Part shown: positions 43,768 through 52,852 of the stretch, piece by piece
Layout: each line of letters begins with the position of its first letter
How positions within the stretch are numbered: the first letter of the stretch is position 1
Assembly: GCA_011390885.1 (NCBI GenBank)
Contig: JAABRO010000011.1
Location: 124,001-188,000, forward strand
Length of the DNA: 64,000 nucleotides
Source of the DNA: Gemmatimonas sp.
Lineage (GTDB): Bacteria; Gemmatimonadota; Gemmatimonadetes; Gemmatimonadales; Gemmatimonadaceae
Direction: 5' to 3'
Position numbers and translations under genes: made by a program
Notes under the pieces: generated by a model
Told to the model about the DNA's origin: nothing
Databases searched by the model: none
The model's input: the letters and a program-made list of their open reading frames with translations, nothing else

Positions 43768-45831
43768 TCAGTGGCCGATCGGTCCGAGCCGGAAGATCGC
43801 CCACGGCCACGCCGCTGCAGCGCCCGGCTGCGTGCCGTCGAGGAACCACTCGGTGTATCGGCGCGCCACGGGAGTGAGCGCGTCGGCGTCGCGTCCCGAG
43901 TCCCGATCGAGTTCCACCGACACGAGGCCGGCGGGCGGCGCCCAGGCCGCGGCGCCCCGCGTGGATGCGGCGGCCCCGAGCAGGCGCCCCACGATCGGTG
44001 CGGCCAAGGTGCCACCGGCCGCGCCGGGGGTGATCATCTTCGGCGTGTCGAAGCCGAGCCAGGCGCCCGCCACGAGGTCGGGAGTCATGCCCACGAACCA
44101 GACGTCCGCGTTGTCGTTGCTCGTGCCCGTCTTGCCGGCGAGCGGGATCGCGGCCGGCACCGCGCGTCGGGCGGCCGTTCCAGTGCCGCGCTCCACGGCA
44201 TCGCGCATCATGTCGCGCACCACGAAGGCCACGCGCGGATCGAGCGCGGGGGTGGGCGGCACCGCGCGCGCCGCGTGCACCACCTTGCCGGCGCGATCCT
44301 CGATGCGATCGATGAAGCGCGGCTCCACCGCCATGCCCCCGTTGGCGAACGGCGCATACGCCACCACGAAGTTGAGCGGCTGCACCACGCTCGCGCCGAG
44401 CGCGCTCGACGGGAACGGCGCGATGGCCGACCGCAGGCCGGCGCGCCGCGCGACCGAACGCACGCTGTCGAGCCCGACGCGCAGCGCCAGCTCCACGGCC
44501 ACCGGGTTGCGCGAGCGGGCCAGCGCCTCGCGCATGGTGAGCTCCCCGTCGAAGGTGCCGTCGGCGTTCGACGGCGAGTACGTGCGCCCCTCCGGCAGCG
44601 CCACCTGCAGCGCCGTGTCGGCCACGGCCGCGTTGGCGGTGAGGCCGGCGCCGACCGCCGTGGCGTACACGAAGGGCTTGAAGGTGCTGCCCGGCTGTCG
44701 ATTGCCGTCCACGGCGCGGTTGAACGACGACGCGCCGTAGTCGCGCCCGCCCACGAGCGCGCGCACGTCACCGGTCCACGGATCGAGCGCCACGACCGCC
44801 CCCTCGAGGCACTCACGCGGGCCACGCGCGGCGGCGCGGCAGGGACCGTGCCGCCACCCCGGGCGCGACTCCATCTCCGCGATCCCCTCCACGAGTGCGC
44901 GCACGGCGGCCCGCTGCACGGTCGGGTCGATCGTGGTGCGCACCACGAAGCCACCCTGCTGCACCGGCACGCCAGCCCGCTCCGCCTGCACCCGCACCAC
45001 ATCCACCACCCAGGGCGCCTCGACCACGCCGAAGTCCGGCGCCGTGCGCAGCGGCGTGCGCTGGGCCGCCGCGGCCTGGGCGGCCGTGAGGTACCCCTGC
45101 TCGCGCATGAGCGCGATCACGAGGTCGCGCCGCTCCTTGTTGCGCGCCGGGTTCCGGATGGGGTCGTACTGCACGGGGCTCTTCGGCATGGCCGCGAGCG
45201 ACGCCGCCTCGGCGACCGTGAGCTCGGCGGCCGGCTTGCCGAAGTAATGCCTGGCCGCGAGCTCGATGCCGTGCAGCCCGCGACCGAAGGGGATCTGGTT
45301 GAGGAACGCCTCGAGGATCTGCGCCTTGCTGTAGCGCTTCTCCATGTCGCGCGCCGCCTGCTGCTCGCGCAGCTTGCGCCCGAGCGACCGGTCGCGGCGG
45401 TCGATGATCTCGGGGTGCATGTTGCCCACGAGCAGCTGCGTGATCGTGCTCGCGCCGCGCACGTCGCCGCTCGTGGCGGCGTCCTTGATCGCGGCCGCGA
45501 CGCCCACCAGGTCCACCCCGTCATGCTGGTAGAAGCGCTTGTCCTCCACGGCCACGAACGCCTGCCCCACGTGGCGCGGCAGCGAGGCGAGCGGCACGGA
45601 CAGGCGGCGCTCCGAGCCGAGGGTCCCGATCAGGGAGCCGTCGCGCGCGAGCACGAGCGAGGCCTGCGGCACGTCGATGATGCGCCACGGCTCCGGCGCG
45701 GTCTGCGCGGAGAGCGTGGCGGGCCCGAGGAGCGCGAGCGCGACGGCGACGAGCCCGTTGCGCCACAGCCGAGCTCGGAGGCGGTCGGGTGATGCAGACC
45801 GGGGCAGCGTGCGGGATCCAGCCGGGGACAT
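43768..45831 (-). CDS. Class A penicillin-binding protein (PBP1A-like)
   Basis: This bifunctional peptidoglycan synthase (687 residues) has the glycosyltransferase motif VEDKRFYQHDG (Glu96) and GASTITQQ-like GASTITQL. The transpeptidase motifs are STFK (Ser381, Lys384), SRN (439-441) and KTGTS (566-570). The N-terminal hydrophobic segment anchors it in the inner membrane, or may be cleaved near SAQT. The C-terminus lacks the long Gly/Pro tail of some homologues. It makes and cross-links septal or side-wall murein. It is divergent from nadE. Confidence 0.95.
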   Translation of the reverse strand: MSPAGSRTLPRSASPDRLRARLWRNGLVAVALALLGPATLSAQTAPEPWRIIDVPQASLVLARDGSLIGTLGSERRLSVPLASLPRHVGQAFVAVEDKRFYQHDGVDLVGVAAAIKDAATSGDVRGASTITQLLVGNMHPEIIDRRDRSLGRKLREQQAARDMEKRYSKAQILEAFLNQIPFGRGLHGIELAARHYFGKPAAELTVAEAASLAAMPKSPVQYDPIRNPARNKERRDLVIALMREQGYLTAAQAAAAQRTPLRTAPDFGVVEAPWVVDVVRVQAERAGVPVQQGGFVVRTTIDPTVQRAAVRALVEGIAEMESRPGWRHGPCRAAARGPRECLEGAVVALDPWTGDVRALVGGRDYGASSFNRAVDGNRQPGSTFKPFVYATAVGAGLTANAAVADTALQVALPEGRTYSPSNADGTFDGELTMREALARSRNPVAVELALRVGLDSVRSVARRAGLRSAIAPFPSSALGASVVQPLNFVVAYAPFANGGMAVEPRFIDRIEDRAGKVVHAARAVPPTPALDPRVAFVVRDMMRDAVERGTGTAARRAVPAAIPLAGKTGTSNDNADVWFVGMTPDLVAGAWLGFDTPKMITPGAAGGTLAAPIVGRLLGAAASTRGAAAWAPPAGLVSVELDRDSGRDADALTPVARRYTEWFLDGTQPGAAAAWPWAIFRLGPIGH

Positions 45832-45892
45832 CTTCCAACATACCCCGCCGCCCGCGAGTTGATCGGCGACGCGCGTCACGTAAGCTTCCCCC

Positions 45893-47797
45893 ATGCCTGT
45901 CGACCCGATCCGTCCGCTGACCCTCGCGGTCTGCCAGTTCGCCCCTCGCAAGGGCGACACCGCCGCCAACCTCGCCCGGCTGGGCGGGCTGTGCGCCCAG
46001 GCGACCGCTGTCGCCCCCGTACCGCAGGTCATCCAGTTCCCGGAGACGGCGCTGTCCGGCTACTACGTGGAGGGGGCCGTCCGTGAAGTGGCCTGCACCG
46101 CCGGCGGCCTCGCCACCGACCTGGACGAGGCCTACCGGCACGCCTGCGAGGACGAGGGCCGCGCGCCGGTGACCGTCGATGTCATCGTCGGCTTCTACGA
46201 GCGCTGGCGCGAGACGCTCTACAACAGCGTCGCGTACATCACGATCGGCCTCGCCGACGGACCGCCGGCCGTGCGGCACGTGCATCGCAAGAACTACCTC
46301 CCCACCTACGGCATGTTCGACGAGGAACGGTTCGTCGAGCGCGGCACCATGATGCGGGCCTTCGAGACCCCGTGGGGACGCGCCGCGATGCTCGTGTGCG
46401 AGGACGCCTGGCATTCGCTCTCGGGCACGATCGTGGCCCTCGACGGCGCGCAGGTCGTGTTCGTGGTGAGCGCCGCGCCGGCGCGTGGTCCGCAGGCCCG
46501 CGATGATGGCGGCCCGGGGCCGGCCAGTGTCGCGCGCTGGGAGCGGCTCATGCGCGACATCGCCGACGAACAGGGGGTGTTCACCTGCTACTCCAACCTC
46601 GTGGGCACCGAGGGCGGCAAGCGCTTCTTCGGCGGCTCGCTCGTGGTGGGCCCCGCTGGCGACATGCGCGTGCGCGCGCCCATGTGGGAGGAGCATCTGG
46701 TCGTCGCCACGGTCGATCTCGACGACCTCGTGCGCGCGCGCGCCGACGCGCCGCTGCTCGCCGACCTGCGCGTGGCGCTGCCGCACGTGCTCGAGCAGCT
46801 GCGCGCCGTGCGCGCGCAGGAGCCGTTCGCGCTCCAGTACGATGGCCCCGAACCGGTCGCCGCCGACCTGCTGCGGGAGGCGCGCGGCTTCCACACGGGC
46901 GAGTTTCCCGTGCCGACGGCGCCCGCTGCCGACCCGACCGACGGCATCGCCGTCACGCGCGTCTCGCTGAACGATCATGGCGGGCCGCCCGCCCTCGGTA
47001 TCGATCCGACGCTCACGACCGAGTGGCTCACCGGCTTCCTGCGCGAGGAGTTCGCGAGGCGCGGCTACACCAGGGCGCTCGTCGGACTCTCCGGCGGCCT
47101 CGACTCCGCGGTCAGCGCGTACCTTGCCGCGCATGCGCTCGGCGCCGAGAACGTGATCGGCGTGCGCATGCCGTATCGCAGCTCGAGCGCCGATTCGCTG
47201 GAGCATGCGCAACTCGTGATCGACGCGCTCGGCATCGAGGCGCGCACGGTCGACATCTCGGCGGCCGTGGACGGCTATCTCGCGCAGGAGCCCGACGCCG
47301 ACGCCACGCGCCGCGGCAACGTCATGTCACGCCTGCGCATGATCACGCTCTTCGACCTGTCCGCGAAGCATCACGCACTGCCGGTGGGCACGGGCAACAA
47401 GACGGAGCGCCTGCTCGGCTACTACACGTGGCACGGCGACGACTCGCCGCCGGTCAACCCCATCGGCGACCTGTACAAGACGCAGGTGCGCGCGCTGGCG
47501 AAGTACCTGCGCGTGCCGTCCGTGATCATCGACAAGCCGCCCACCGCCGACCTCGTCGCCGGACAGACCGACGAAGGCGACCTCGGCGTCACCTACGCCG
47601 CCGCGGACGAGATCCTGCACTGGCTGCTGCACGGCTGGTCCACCGATGCCCTCGTGGCCCACGGTTTCCGCCCCGATGCCGTGCAACTGGTGCGCCAGCG
47701 GCTCGAACGCACGCACTGGAAGCGGCGCGGTCCGTCGGTCGCCCTGCTCAGCAACACCGCCATCGGCGAATCCTACCTGCGGCCGGTGGACTACTGA
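45893..47797 (+). CDS. nadE: Glutamine-dependent NAD+ synthase NadE
   Basis: NadE makes NAD from deamido-NAD using glutamine. The N-terminal nitrilase domain has the triad Glu51 (FPETALSGYY), Lys133 (HRKNYLPTYG) and Cys169 (LVCEDAWH), which provides ammonia. The C-terminal ATP-pyrophosphatase domain has SGGLDSA at 400-406 and GTGNKTERLLGYYT. The 634 residues fit the two-domain enzyme. It is divergent from a penicillin-binding protein, 61 bases apart. It is followed by a terminator and a convergent P-loop kinase that could also act on pyridine nucleotides. Confidence 0.97.
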   Translation: MPVDPIRPLTLAVCQFAPRKGDTAANLARLGGLCAQATAVAPVPQVIQFPETALSGYYVEGAVREVACTAGGLATDLDEAYRHACEDEGRAPVTVDVIVGFYERWRETLYNSVAYITIGLADGPPAVRHVHRKNYLPTYGMFDEERFVERGTMMRAFETPWGRAAMLVCEDAWHSLSGTIVALDGAQVVFVVSAAPARGPQARDDGGPGPASVARWERLMRDIADEQGVFTCYSNLVGTEGGKRFFGGSLVVGPAGDMRVRAPMWEEHLVVATVDLDDLVRARADAPLLADLRVALPHVLEQLRAVRAQEPFALQYDGPEPVAADLLREARGFHTGEFPVPTAPAADPTDGIAVTRVSLNDHGGPPALGIDPTLTTEWLTGFLREEFARRGYTRALVGLSGGLDSAVSAYLAAHALGAENVIGVRMPYRSSSADSLEHAQLVIDALGIEARTVDISAAVDGYLAQEPDADATRRGNVMSRLRMITLFDLSAKHHALPVGTGNKTERLLGYYTWHGDDSPPVNPIGDLYKTQVRALAKYLRVPSVIIDKPPTADLVAGQTDEGDLGVTYAAADEILHWLLHGWSTDALVAHGFRPDAVQLVRQRLERTHWKRRGPSVALLSNTAIGESYLRPVDY

Positions 47798-47804
47798 GGC
47801 AGCG

Positions 47805-47842
47805 CGCGCGGCGGCGGACCGACCACGAGCCGCCGCCGTGCG
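47805..47842. terminator. Terminator hairpin after nadE
   Basis: A 13-bp stem (47805-47817 with 47830-47842) with one G-U pair closes a 12-base loop. It separates nadE from the convergent AAA gene. Confidence 0.7.
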
Positions 47843-48394
47843 TCAGAAGAGCGAGATCTGCGGCGGAGCCAAGGGCAAGCCGCTCGCGCGCAGCACGTCG
47901 TCCACCCAGCCGTCGCGGTGCGCCGGATCGAGCGTCACGCACGCCACGCCGAACTCGGCGGCGAGCGTGTCGATGAGGCGGTCGATCTCGCGCTGGAACT
48001 GCGTGCTCGTGTCGCGCGTGCCGTCGAACGAGGGCGGATCGAGCACCGGCACCTTGATGAGCCGGTGATAGCTCGCCACCCACTCGGCCACGAGCGCATC
48101 GTACGACGCGCGGCGCCCGGTGGCGTGCACCAGGTACGCGTAGTTGTCGAGCACCGACCGGTCGCACACGATCACGTCGCCACGCGCCTGCGCCGCGATC
48201 TCCTGCGCCACCTGCGTGTGCAGGATCCACGCCTGGGCGTCGATGGTCGTGTCGCGATTGATCGGCAGCGGACAGCTGCGCGCCACCTCCATCACGAGGT
48301 CCACCGTGCGATCCTGTCGCTTGAGGCGCGCCGCCAGCTCGTAGCACAGCGTGGTCTTGCCAACGCCGTGCGACCCGATGAATGCGATCTTCAC
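47843..48394 (-). CDS. P-loop kinase of the AAA_28 (NadR kinase) type
   Basis: The 183-residue protein starts with KIAFIGSHGVGKTTLC, a Walker A motif. MEVARSCPLP and VIVCDRSVLDNYAY follow. This layout is the AAA_28 family, which includes the ribosylnicotinamide kinase half of NadR and other nucleoside or deoxynucleoside kinases. The P-loop is intact and no other domain is present. Proximity to nadE makes a pyridine-nucleotide role attractive, though unproven. A GTG start is used. Its promoter may be the GTATAC box shared with the nitrilase gene. Confidence 0.75.
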   Translation of the reverse strand: MKIAFIGSHGVGKTTLCYELAARLKRQDRTVDLVMEVARSCPLPINRDTTIDAQAWILHTQVAQEIAAQARGDVIVCDRSVLDNYAYLVHATGRRASYDALVAEWVASYHRLIKVPVLDPPSFDGTRDTSTQFQREIDRLIDTLAAEFGVACVTLDPAHRDGWVDDVLRASGLPLAPPQISLF

Positions 48395-48461
48395 GGCGTG
48401 CGCTCGCCGTGACGGGGCGGCGCGACGGCGGCCGATCGAACAGATGAGGGCATGCCGGGTA

Positions 48462-48468
48462 GTATACG
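48462..48468. promoter_or_regulatory. Palindromic GTATAC, possible divergent -10 boxes
   Basis: The plus strand reads TATACG, about 64 bases before the nitrilase start. The minus strand reads TATACT, about 68 bases before the kinase GTG. Both could use the same overlapping site. Confidence 0.45.
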
Positions 48469-48531
48469 GGGTTGTTCCCCGCCCTGCGCGCCCGTGGCGC
48501 CCGCCCCGTTCCCTCACCACGGAGGCCCCGC

Positions 48532-49422
48532 ATGGAGCGACTGCGCGTCGCTGCACTCCAGTATTTCATCCGTCCCGTCACCACGTTCGAGCAGTTCCGC
48601 GACCAGGTCGATGCGCTCATGCAGACCGCCGCCGACTATCGCTGCCAGCTCGTCGTGCTCCCCGAGTATTTCTCGGTGCAGCTGCTCACGCTCGGCGATG
48701 TGCGGCGGCCGATTCGCGACCAGATCCGCTCGCTCGCCGACCAGGCGCCGGCGGTGATCGACCTGCTCTCCGGTTGCGCGCGCCGTCACGGCCTGTACAT
48801 CGTGGGCGGCACGGTGCCGGAGCGTGATCCGGTCGAGCCCGACATCGTGCGCAACCACTGCTGGGTGCTCTCGCCCACCGGCGCGCGCGGACTGCAGGGC
48901 AAGCTGCACATGACGCGCTTCGAGCGCGACGAGTGGCACGTGTCACCCGACAGCACGCTGCGCATCTTCGAGGCACCCTTCGGCCGCTTCGCCGTGGCGA
49001 TCTGCTACGACGTGGAGTTTCCCGAGATCGCGCGCGCCGCCGCCCGCGCGGGCGCCGACATTCTCTGCGTGCCCAGCTGCACCGACGACCGGCAGGGGTT
49101 CTGGCGCGTGCGCTACTGCGCGCATGCGCGCGCCATCGAGAACCAGATGTACGTCATCAACGCCGGCACGGTGGGCTCGCTGCCGCAGGTGCCGGCCGTC
49201 TCGCTCAACTACGGGCTCGCGTCCATCCTCACGCCCAGCGACTTCCCGTTCGCGCGCGACGGCATCCTCGCCGAAGGCAACGTGAACCAGGAAATGATGG
49301 TCATCGGCGACCTCAACCTCGACACGATCCGGCGCAGCCGCGAGGAAGGCACGGTGCTCCCGCTGCTCGACAGCGAGCGCACCTCCGACCTCGTCGCCTC
49401 GCCGATCCGGGTGCCACTGTGA
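48532..49422 (+). CDS. Carbon-nitrogen hydrolase (nitrilase superfamily)
   Basis: This 296-residue amidase-like enzyme has the nitrilase triad Glu45 (LPEYF), Lys124 (GKLHM) and Cys158 (AICYDVEFPE). GGAGG at 48521-48525 supports the ATG. The stop overlaps the next gene's GTG by 4 bases. In many bacteria a close relative is fused to a GNAT acetyltransferase; here they are two genes with the nitrilase first. The substrate is unknown. N-acetylated or amide compounds are candidates. It was probably acquired and kept with its GNAT partner. Confidence 0.9.
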   Translation: MERLRVAALQYFIRPVTTFEQFRDQVDALMQTAADYRCQLVVLPEYFSVQLLTLGDVRRPIRDQIRSLADQAPAVIDLLSGCARRHGLYIVGGTVPERDPVEPDIVRNHCWVLSPTGARGLQGKLHMTRFERDEWHVSPDSTLRIFEAPFGRFAVAICYDVEFPEIARAAARAGADILCVPSCTDDRQGFWRVRYCAHARAIENQMYVINAGTVGSLPQVPAVSLNYGLASILTPSDFPFARDGILAEGNVNQEMMVIGDLNLDTIRRSREEGTVLPLLDSERTSDLVASPIRVPL

Positions 49423-50219
49423 TCACGCCGCACGAATCGCCGCCGCGCACTGCGCCTCGCCCGCGGCGGCGTGTAGTGGTGCGGAACACCACCCCGGCCG
49501 ACTTTCCCGGCATCATCGCCCTCACCGAGGCCACGTATCCCGAAAGTCCCCCGTGGAGCGAGGCGCAGCTCGCGTCGCACCTCGCACACTTTCCCGACGG
49601 GCAGTTCGTCGCGCTCGACGGCGCCACCGGCCAGGTGGTCGGCATGGCGGCCAGCCTGATCGTGCTCTGGGACGACTACGACTTCGACGCGCCGTGGCGC
49701 GACTTCACCGCCAACGGCACGTTCGCCAACCACGACCCGGAGCACGGGCGCACGCTCTACGGCGCCGAGGTGATGGTCGATCCCTCACGTCGCGGGTACG
49801 GCATCGGCAAGGCGCTGTACGCCGCGCGACGCGACCTCGTGCAGCGGCTGGGGCTGCGTCGCATTCGCGCCGGCGCCCGACTGCGCGGCTATCACCGCGT
49901 GGCGCACCGGCTATCGGCGGCCGAGTATGTGGCGCGCGTGGTGGCCGGCCGCCTGAGCGATCCCACGCTGAGCTTCCAGCTGCGGCAGGGATTTCACGTG
50001 CTGGGCGTCGTGCCCGGCTACCTCAAGCAGGACCCCGAATCCCTCGGCTGGGCCGCCGTGATCGAGTGGACGAACCTGGCGCTCGCCCCGACCGATCAGC
50101 GCGGCACCATGCCGGCGCACGACTCGGCACCCGGCGGGTCCGGGGCCCCCACGTTCGACACCACCACGCGCGCCGGCGAGTCCGCCGAGCCCGGCACCAC
50201 CGCGAACAGCGCCGCGTAG
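49419..50219 (+). CDS. GNAT acetyltransferase coupled to the nitrilase
   Basis: The 266-residue protein has a GNAT core: VRNTTPADFPGIIALTE at the N-terminus and VDPSRRGYGIGKALYAARR as the acetyl-CoA motif A. The GTG start overlaps the nitrilase stop. The final 41 or so residues are polar and low-complexity, and are encoded antisense to the end of the histidine phosphatase gene. That tail may be a read-on rather than a functional domain. In related organisms the two activities are on one polypeptide, so they likely act on one substrate in turn. Confidence 0.82.
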   Translation: MITPHESPPRTAPRPRRRVVVRNTTPADFPGIIALTEATYPESPPWSEAQLASHLAHFPDGQFVALDGATGQVVGMAASLIVLWDDYDFDAPWRDFTANGTFANHDPEHGRTLYGAEVMVDPSRRGYGIGKALYAARRDLVQRLGLRRIRAGARLRGYHRVAHRLSAAEYVARVVAGRLSDPTLSFQLRQGFHVLGVVPGYLKQDPESLGWAAVIEWTNLALAPTDQRGTMPAHDSAPGGSGAPTFDTTTRAGESAEPGTTANSAA

Positions 50220-50677
50220 CGCGCATCGCACAGGTCGGGCATGCGCGGACCACCGAGCGCATGCACGATCATGGGCACCGTGTTGCTGTGTCCCACCACC
50301 AGCACCACCTTGCCCGCCTGCCGGCGCACCGCGGCGGCGATCTCCTGCACGTGCGCCTCCATGCTCGCGCCGAAGCCGATGACCTCCGGCTGGATCCCGC
50401 GGGCCGTCGTGAGCGGCGCAGCCGTGAGCGCGGTGCGCTGGCGCTGCGTCACGATCACGTGATCCACGTGCGCATCGGCGAGCGCCTCCGCGATCGCGAG
50501 GGCGCGCGCCGTCCCCGCCGCGCTCAGGGCCGGGTCGGCGCTGTTGTCCACCTTCTCGGCGTGGCGCACGACGAGCACGAGCGACGGCCCCGACTGGGCA
50601 GCGGCCGGAGCGGCAAGCAGGGCGAAGGCGATGGCCGCTTGCGCGAGCCAGGTCTGGAGGCGTCGGGGGCTGGGCAT
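50096..50677 (-). CDS. Exported histidine phosphatase (phosphoglycerate-mutase family)
   Basis: The 193-residue protein has a signal peptide (MPSPRRLQTWLAQAAIAFAL, cut after AAAQ). The histidine-phosphatase motif RHAEK contains the phospho-acceptor His, and VGHSNTVP the second His. It is a periplasmic phosphatase of unknown substrate. The last 124 bases overlap the GNAT gene on the other strand. I start it at the ATG 50677 because upstream codons would add residues before the signal sequence. Confidence 0.85.
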   Translation of the reverse strand: MPSPRRLQTWLAQAAIAFALLAAPAAAQSGPSLVLVVRHAEKVDNSADPALSAAGTARALAIAEALADAHVDHVIVTQRQRTALTAAPLTTARGIQPEVIGFGASMEAHVQEIAAAVRRQAGKVVLVVGHSNTVPMIVHALGGPRMPDLCDARYAALFAVVPGSADSPARVVVSNVGAPDPPGAESCAGMVPR

Positions 50678-50799
50678 GCACGAAAACTCGGCGCGCGGCC
50701 GCCGGCGCGCCACTGGCGCCCGGCCGCCCGCCATGGCACCATGTCGCAGGCTCGGCGGGGCACCAGCACGCCGTCATCGTTCCCTCGTGGTCCCGACGC

Positions 50800-51936
50800 A
50801 TGCGCGTGCTCGCCTCCCCGGCGTTCATCAACCGCTGGATGAACCCGTACAACTGGCTGCTCAACACACACCTCGCTTCGCTGGGGGTGCGGGTGGCGGG
50901 CGCCGCGCCGTGGCGCGTGCTGCGCGGTCAGGGCGACGTGTGGCATGTGCACTGGCCCGACCACGTCTTCAATCAGCCGAGCGCGGCCCGCGCCGCGCTG
51001 GGGGCCCGCGCGCTGCTTCACCTGGCACGCGAAGGACGGCAGCGCGGCCTGCGCCTCGTGTGGACCGTGCACAATCTGCGCGCGCACGACGGCCGGCACG
51101 CCGTGCTCGAGGAGCAGTTCTGGCAGGAGTTCCTGCCCCTGGTGGACGGCGTCATTCACCTCACGCACGCCGGTCTGGCCGCCGCGAGCGAGCGCTTCCC
51201 GGCGCTCGACGCACGTCCGATGTGGGTGATCCCGCACGGCGACTACCGCAGCGAATACGTCACGCCCCACGACCGCGCCGCCGCCCGCCGACAGCGCGGG
51301 CTGCCCGCGGATGCCCCCCTCGTGCTGTACACGGGGCGCATTCGCCCGTACAAGAACGTGCCCGCGCTGCTCGACGCCTTCGCCGGCGTCACGGATCGCT
51401 CCGCACGGTGCCTCGTGACGGGAGCCGTGACGGAACCCGGGCTTCGACAGGCGCTCGCGCGCGGCGCGCAGGCGGACGCGCGCGTGCGGCTCGACCTGCG
51501 CCACCTGCGCCGCCCCGAGCTCGCGTCCGCCCTTCGTGCGGCCGACCTGGTCGTGCTCCCCTACCGCGAAATCCTGAACAGCGGCAGCGCTCTCCTCGCG
51601 CTCTCGCTCGACCGCCCCGTGCTGGTGCCGAATCGCGGGGCGCTCGCCGAGCTCGCCCGGCAGGTGGGGAGCGATTGGGTGCGCTGCTACGACGGCGACC
51701 TCACCACGGCCGTGCTCGAGGAGGCGATCGCGTGGGCGCGGGAGACGCCGCGTGCCGCGCGCGCGCCACTGGAGGACTTCGCCTGGCCGCGCATCGCCGA
51801 GGCGCATCGTGACGCCTACGCCTCGCTGATCGGTTCGCACACCGCGCGGCCGCTCCATGCGACCGTCGTGCCGGCCGACGCGCAGCGCCTGGGCGCGCGC
51901 CTACGCCCGCGCCTCCCGCGGCTCGCCACCGCGTGA
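50800..51936 (+). CDS. GT4-like glycosyltransferase
   Basis: The 378-residue GT-B fold enzyme has the N-terminal WHVHWPDHVFN and a C-terminal donor half with LYTGRIRPYKN and LPYREILNSGSALLALSL. The latter corresponds to the E-x7-E donor site of the GT4 group, with only the second half clear. It probably transfers a sugar to an exopolysaccharide or lipid. The gene is followed after 19 bases by a UPF0104 membrane protein. This pairing is common in glycolipid or cell-envelope polymer clusters. Confidence 0.85.
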   Translation: MRVLASPAFINRWMNPYNWLLNTHLASLGVRVAGAAPWRVLRGQGDVWHVHWPDHVFNQPSAARAALGARALLHLAREGRQRGLRLVWTVHNLRAHDGRHAVLEEQFWQEFLPLVDGVIHLTHAGLAAASERFPALDARPMWVIPHGDYRSEYVTPHDRAAARRQRGLPADAPLVLYTGRIRPYKNVPALLDAFAGVTDRSARCLVTGAVTEPGLRQALARGAQADARVRLDLRHLRRPELASALRAADLVVLPYREILNSGSALLALSLDRPVLVPNRGALAELARQVGSDWVRCYDGDLTTAVLEEAIAWARETPRAARAPLEDFAWPRIAEAHRDAYASLIGSHTARPLHATVVPADAQRLGARLRPRLPRLATA

Positions 51937-51955
51937 CAGCGGCGAGTGCCCTGCC

Positions 51956-52822
51956 GTGAGCACGTGGCTCGTGATCCATGCGAGCTGCGTCGCGCTCGCA
52001 CTCGTGAACCTCGTGGTGCGCACCTGGCGCACGCAGGTCATCTTCGCGGGCCTTGGCCGACCGGTCGGATTCTGGGACATCGCCACCGCCAACCTCGCCG
52101 GCGATGCGGCCGCTGCGCTCACGCCGCTGCGCGTGGGCGGGATCCCGGCGCAGGTCGCCTTCTTCCAGCGCATCGGCGTGCCGGCGCAGGTGACGGTGCC
52201 CACGCTGCTCGTGGAGTCGATCCTGCTCTATCCGGTGTACGCGGTGCTCGGCGCCGCGCTCGCGCTTGGAGCCGGCCTCGAATGGCTGGCGCTGCTGCGG
52301 GGCGCGAGCAGCGGGGCCGGCCGCATGGTCGTGAACGTGGGCGGCCTGTTCCTCGTAGGCTGGCTGCTCGTGCTCATCGTGCGCCGCGCCGCACCGAAGA
52401 AGTCGGCCATGGTGGGCCGCTCCATGCGTGACGGATTCGGTCTCGTGCGGCGCATGGGTCCCGCGCCCGCCCTGGCCACGGTGCCGCTCACGGTGCTCGA
52501 CGTGCTCACGCGCATCGCCCTGCTGCCGATCCTCGCCATGGGCCTGGCCGGTGCCCCGCCCGCCGACGTGCTGGCGATCGCATCCTTCGCCATGCTCTAC
52601 GGACAGATCGCCATGCCCACGCCCGGCGGCGCCGGCATCGTGGACATGGGACTCATGGGCGGTGCGGCGGGTGATCTCGGCGCCGACGCCGGTGGCATCG
52701 TGCTGGCGTGGCGCGTGTACACCGCCGGTCTGCACATCGCGCTGTGCGCGCCCTTTCTGTGGTGGCGGCTGGCGCGACGCCCGCGGCTCGTGCGGGCGGC
52801 CGAGGTGCGCCGCGCGTCCTGA
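51956..52822 (+). CDS. UPF0104/lysylphosphatidylglycerol-synthase-like membrane protein
   Basis: The 288-residue multispanning protein has at least six hydrophobic segments. Family motifs are TPLRVGGIPAQVAFF near the first third and the late PTPGGAGIVDMGLM (the PTPGGxG block). The family includes flippase-like domains of MprF. The C-terminal catalytic domain of MprF is missing. GTG at 51956 is used. It follows the glycosyltransferase and may move the glycolipid it makes. It is convergent with the PepSY gene with no hairpin seen. Confidence 0.85.
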   Translation: MSTWLVIHASCVALALVNLVVRTWRTQVIFAGLGRPVGFWDIATANLAGDAAAALTPLRVGGIPAQVAFFQRIGVPAQVTVPTLLVESILLYPVYAVLGAALALGAGLEWLALLRGASSGAGRMVVNVGGLFLVGWLLVLIVRRAAPKKSAMVGRSMRDGFGLVRRMGPAPALATVPLTVLDVLTRIALLPILAMGLAGAPPADVLAIASFAMLYGQIAMPTPGGAGIVDMGLMGGAAGDLGADAGGIVLAWRVYTAGLHIALCAPFLWWRLARRPRLVRAAEVRRAS

Positions 52823-52852
52823 CGCACGGCTGCGATCGGCGCCGGCAGTGCC

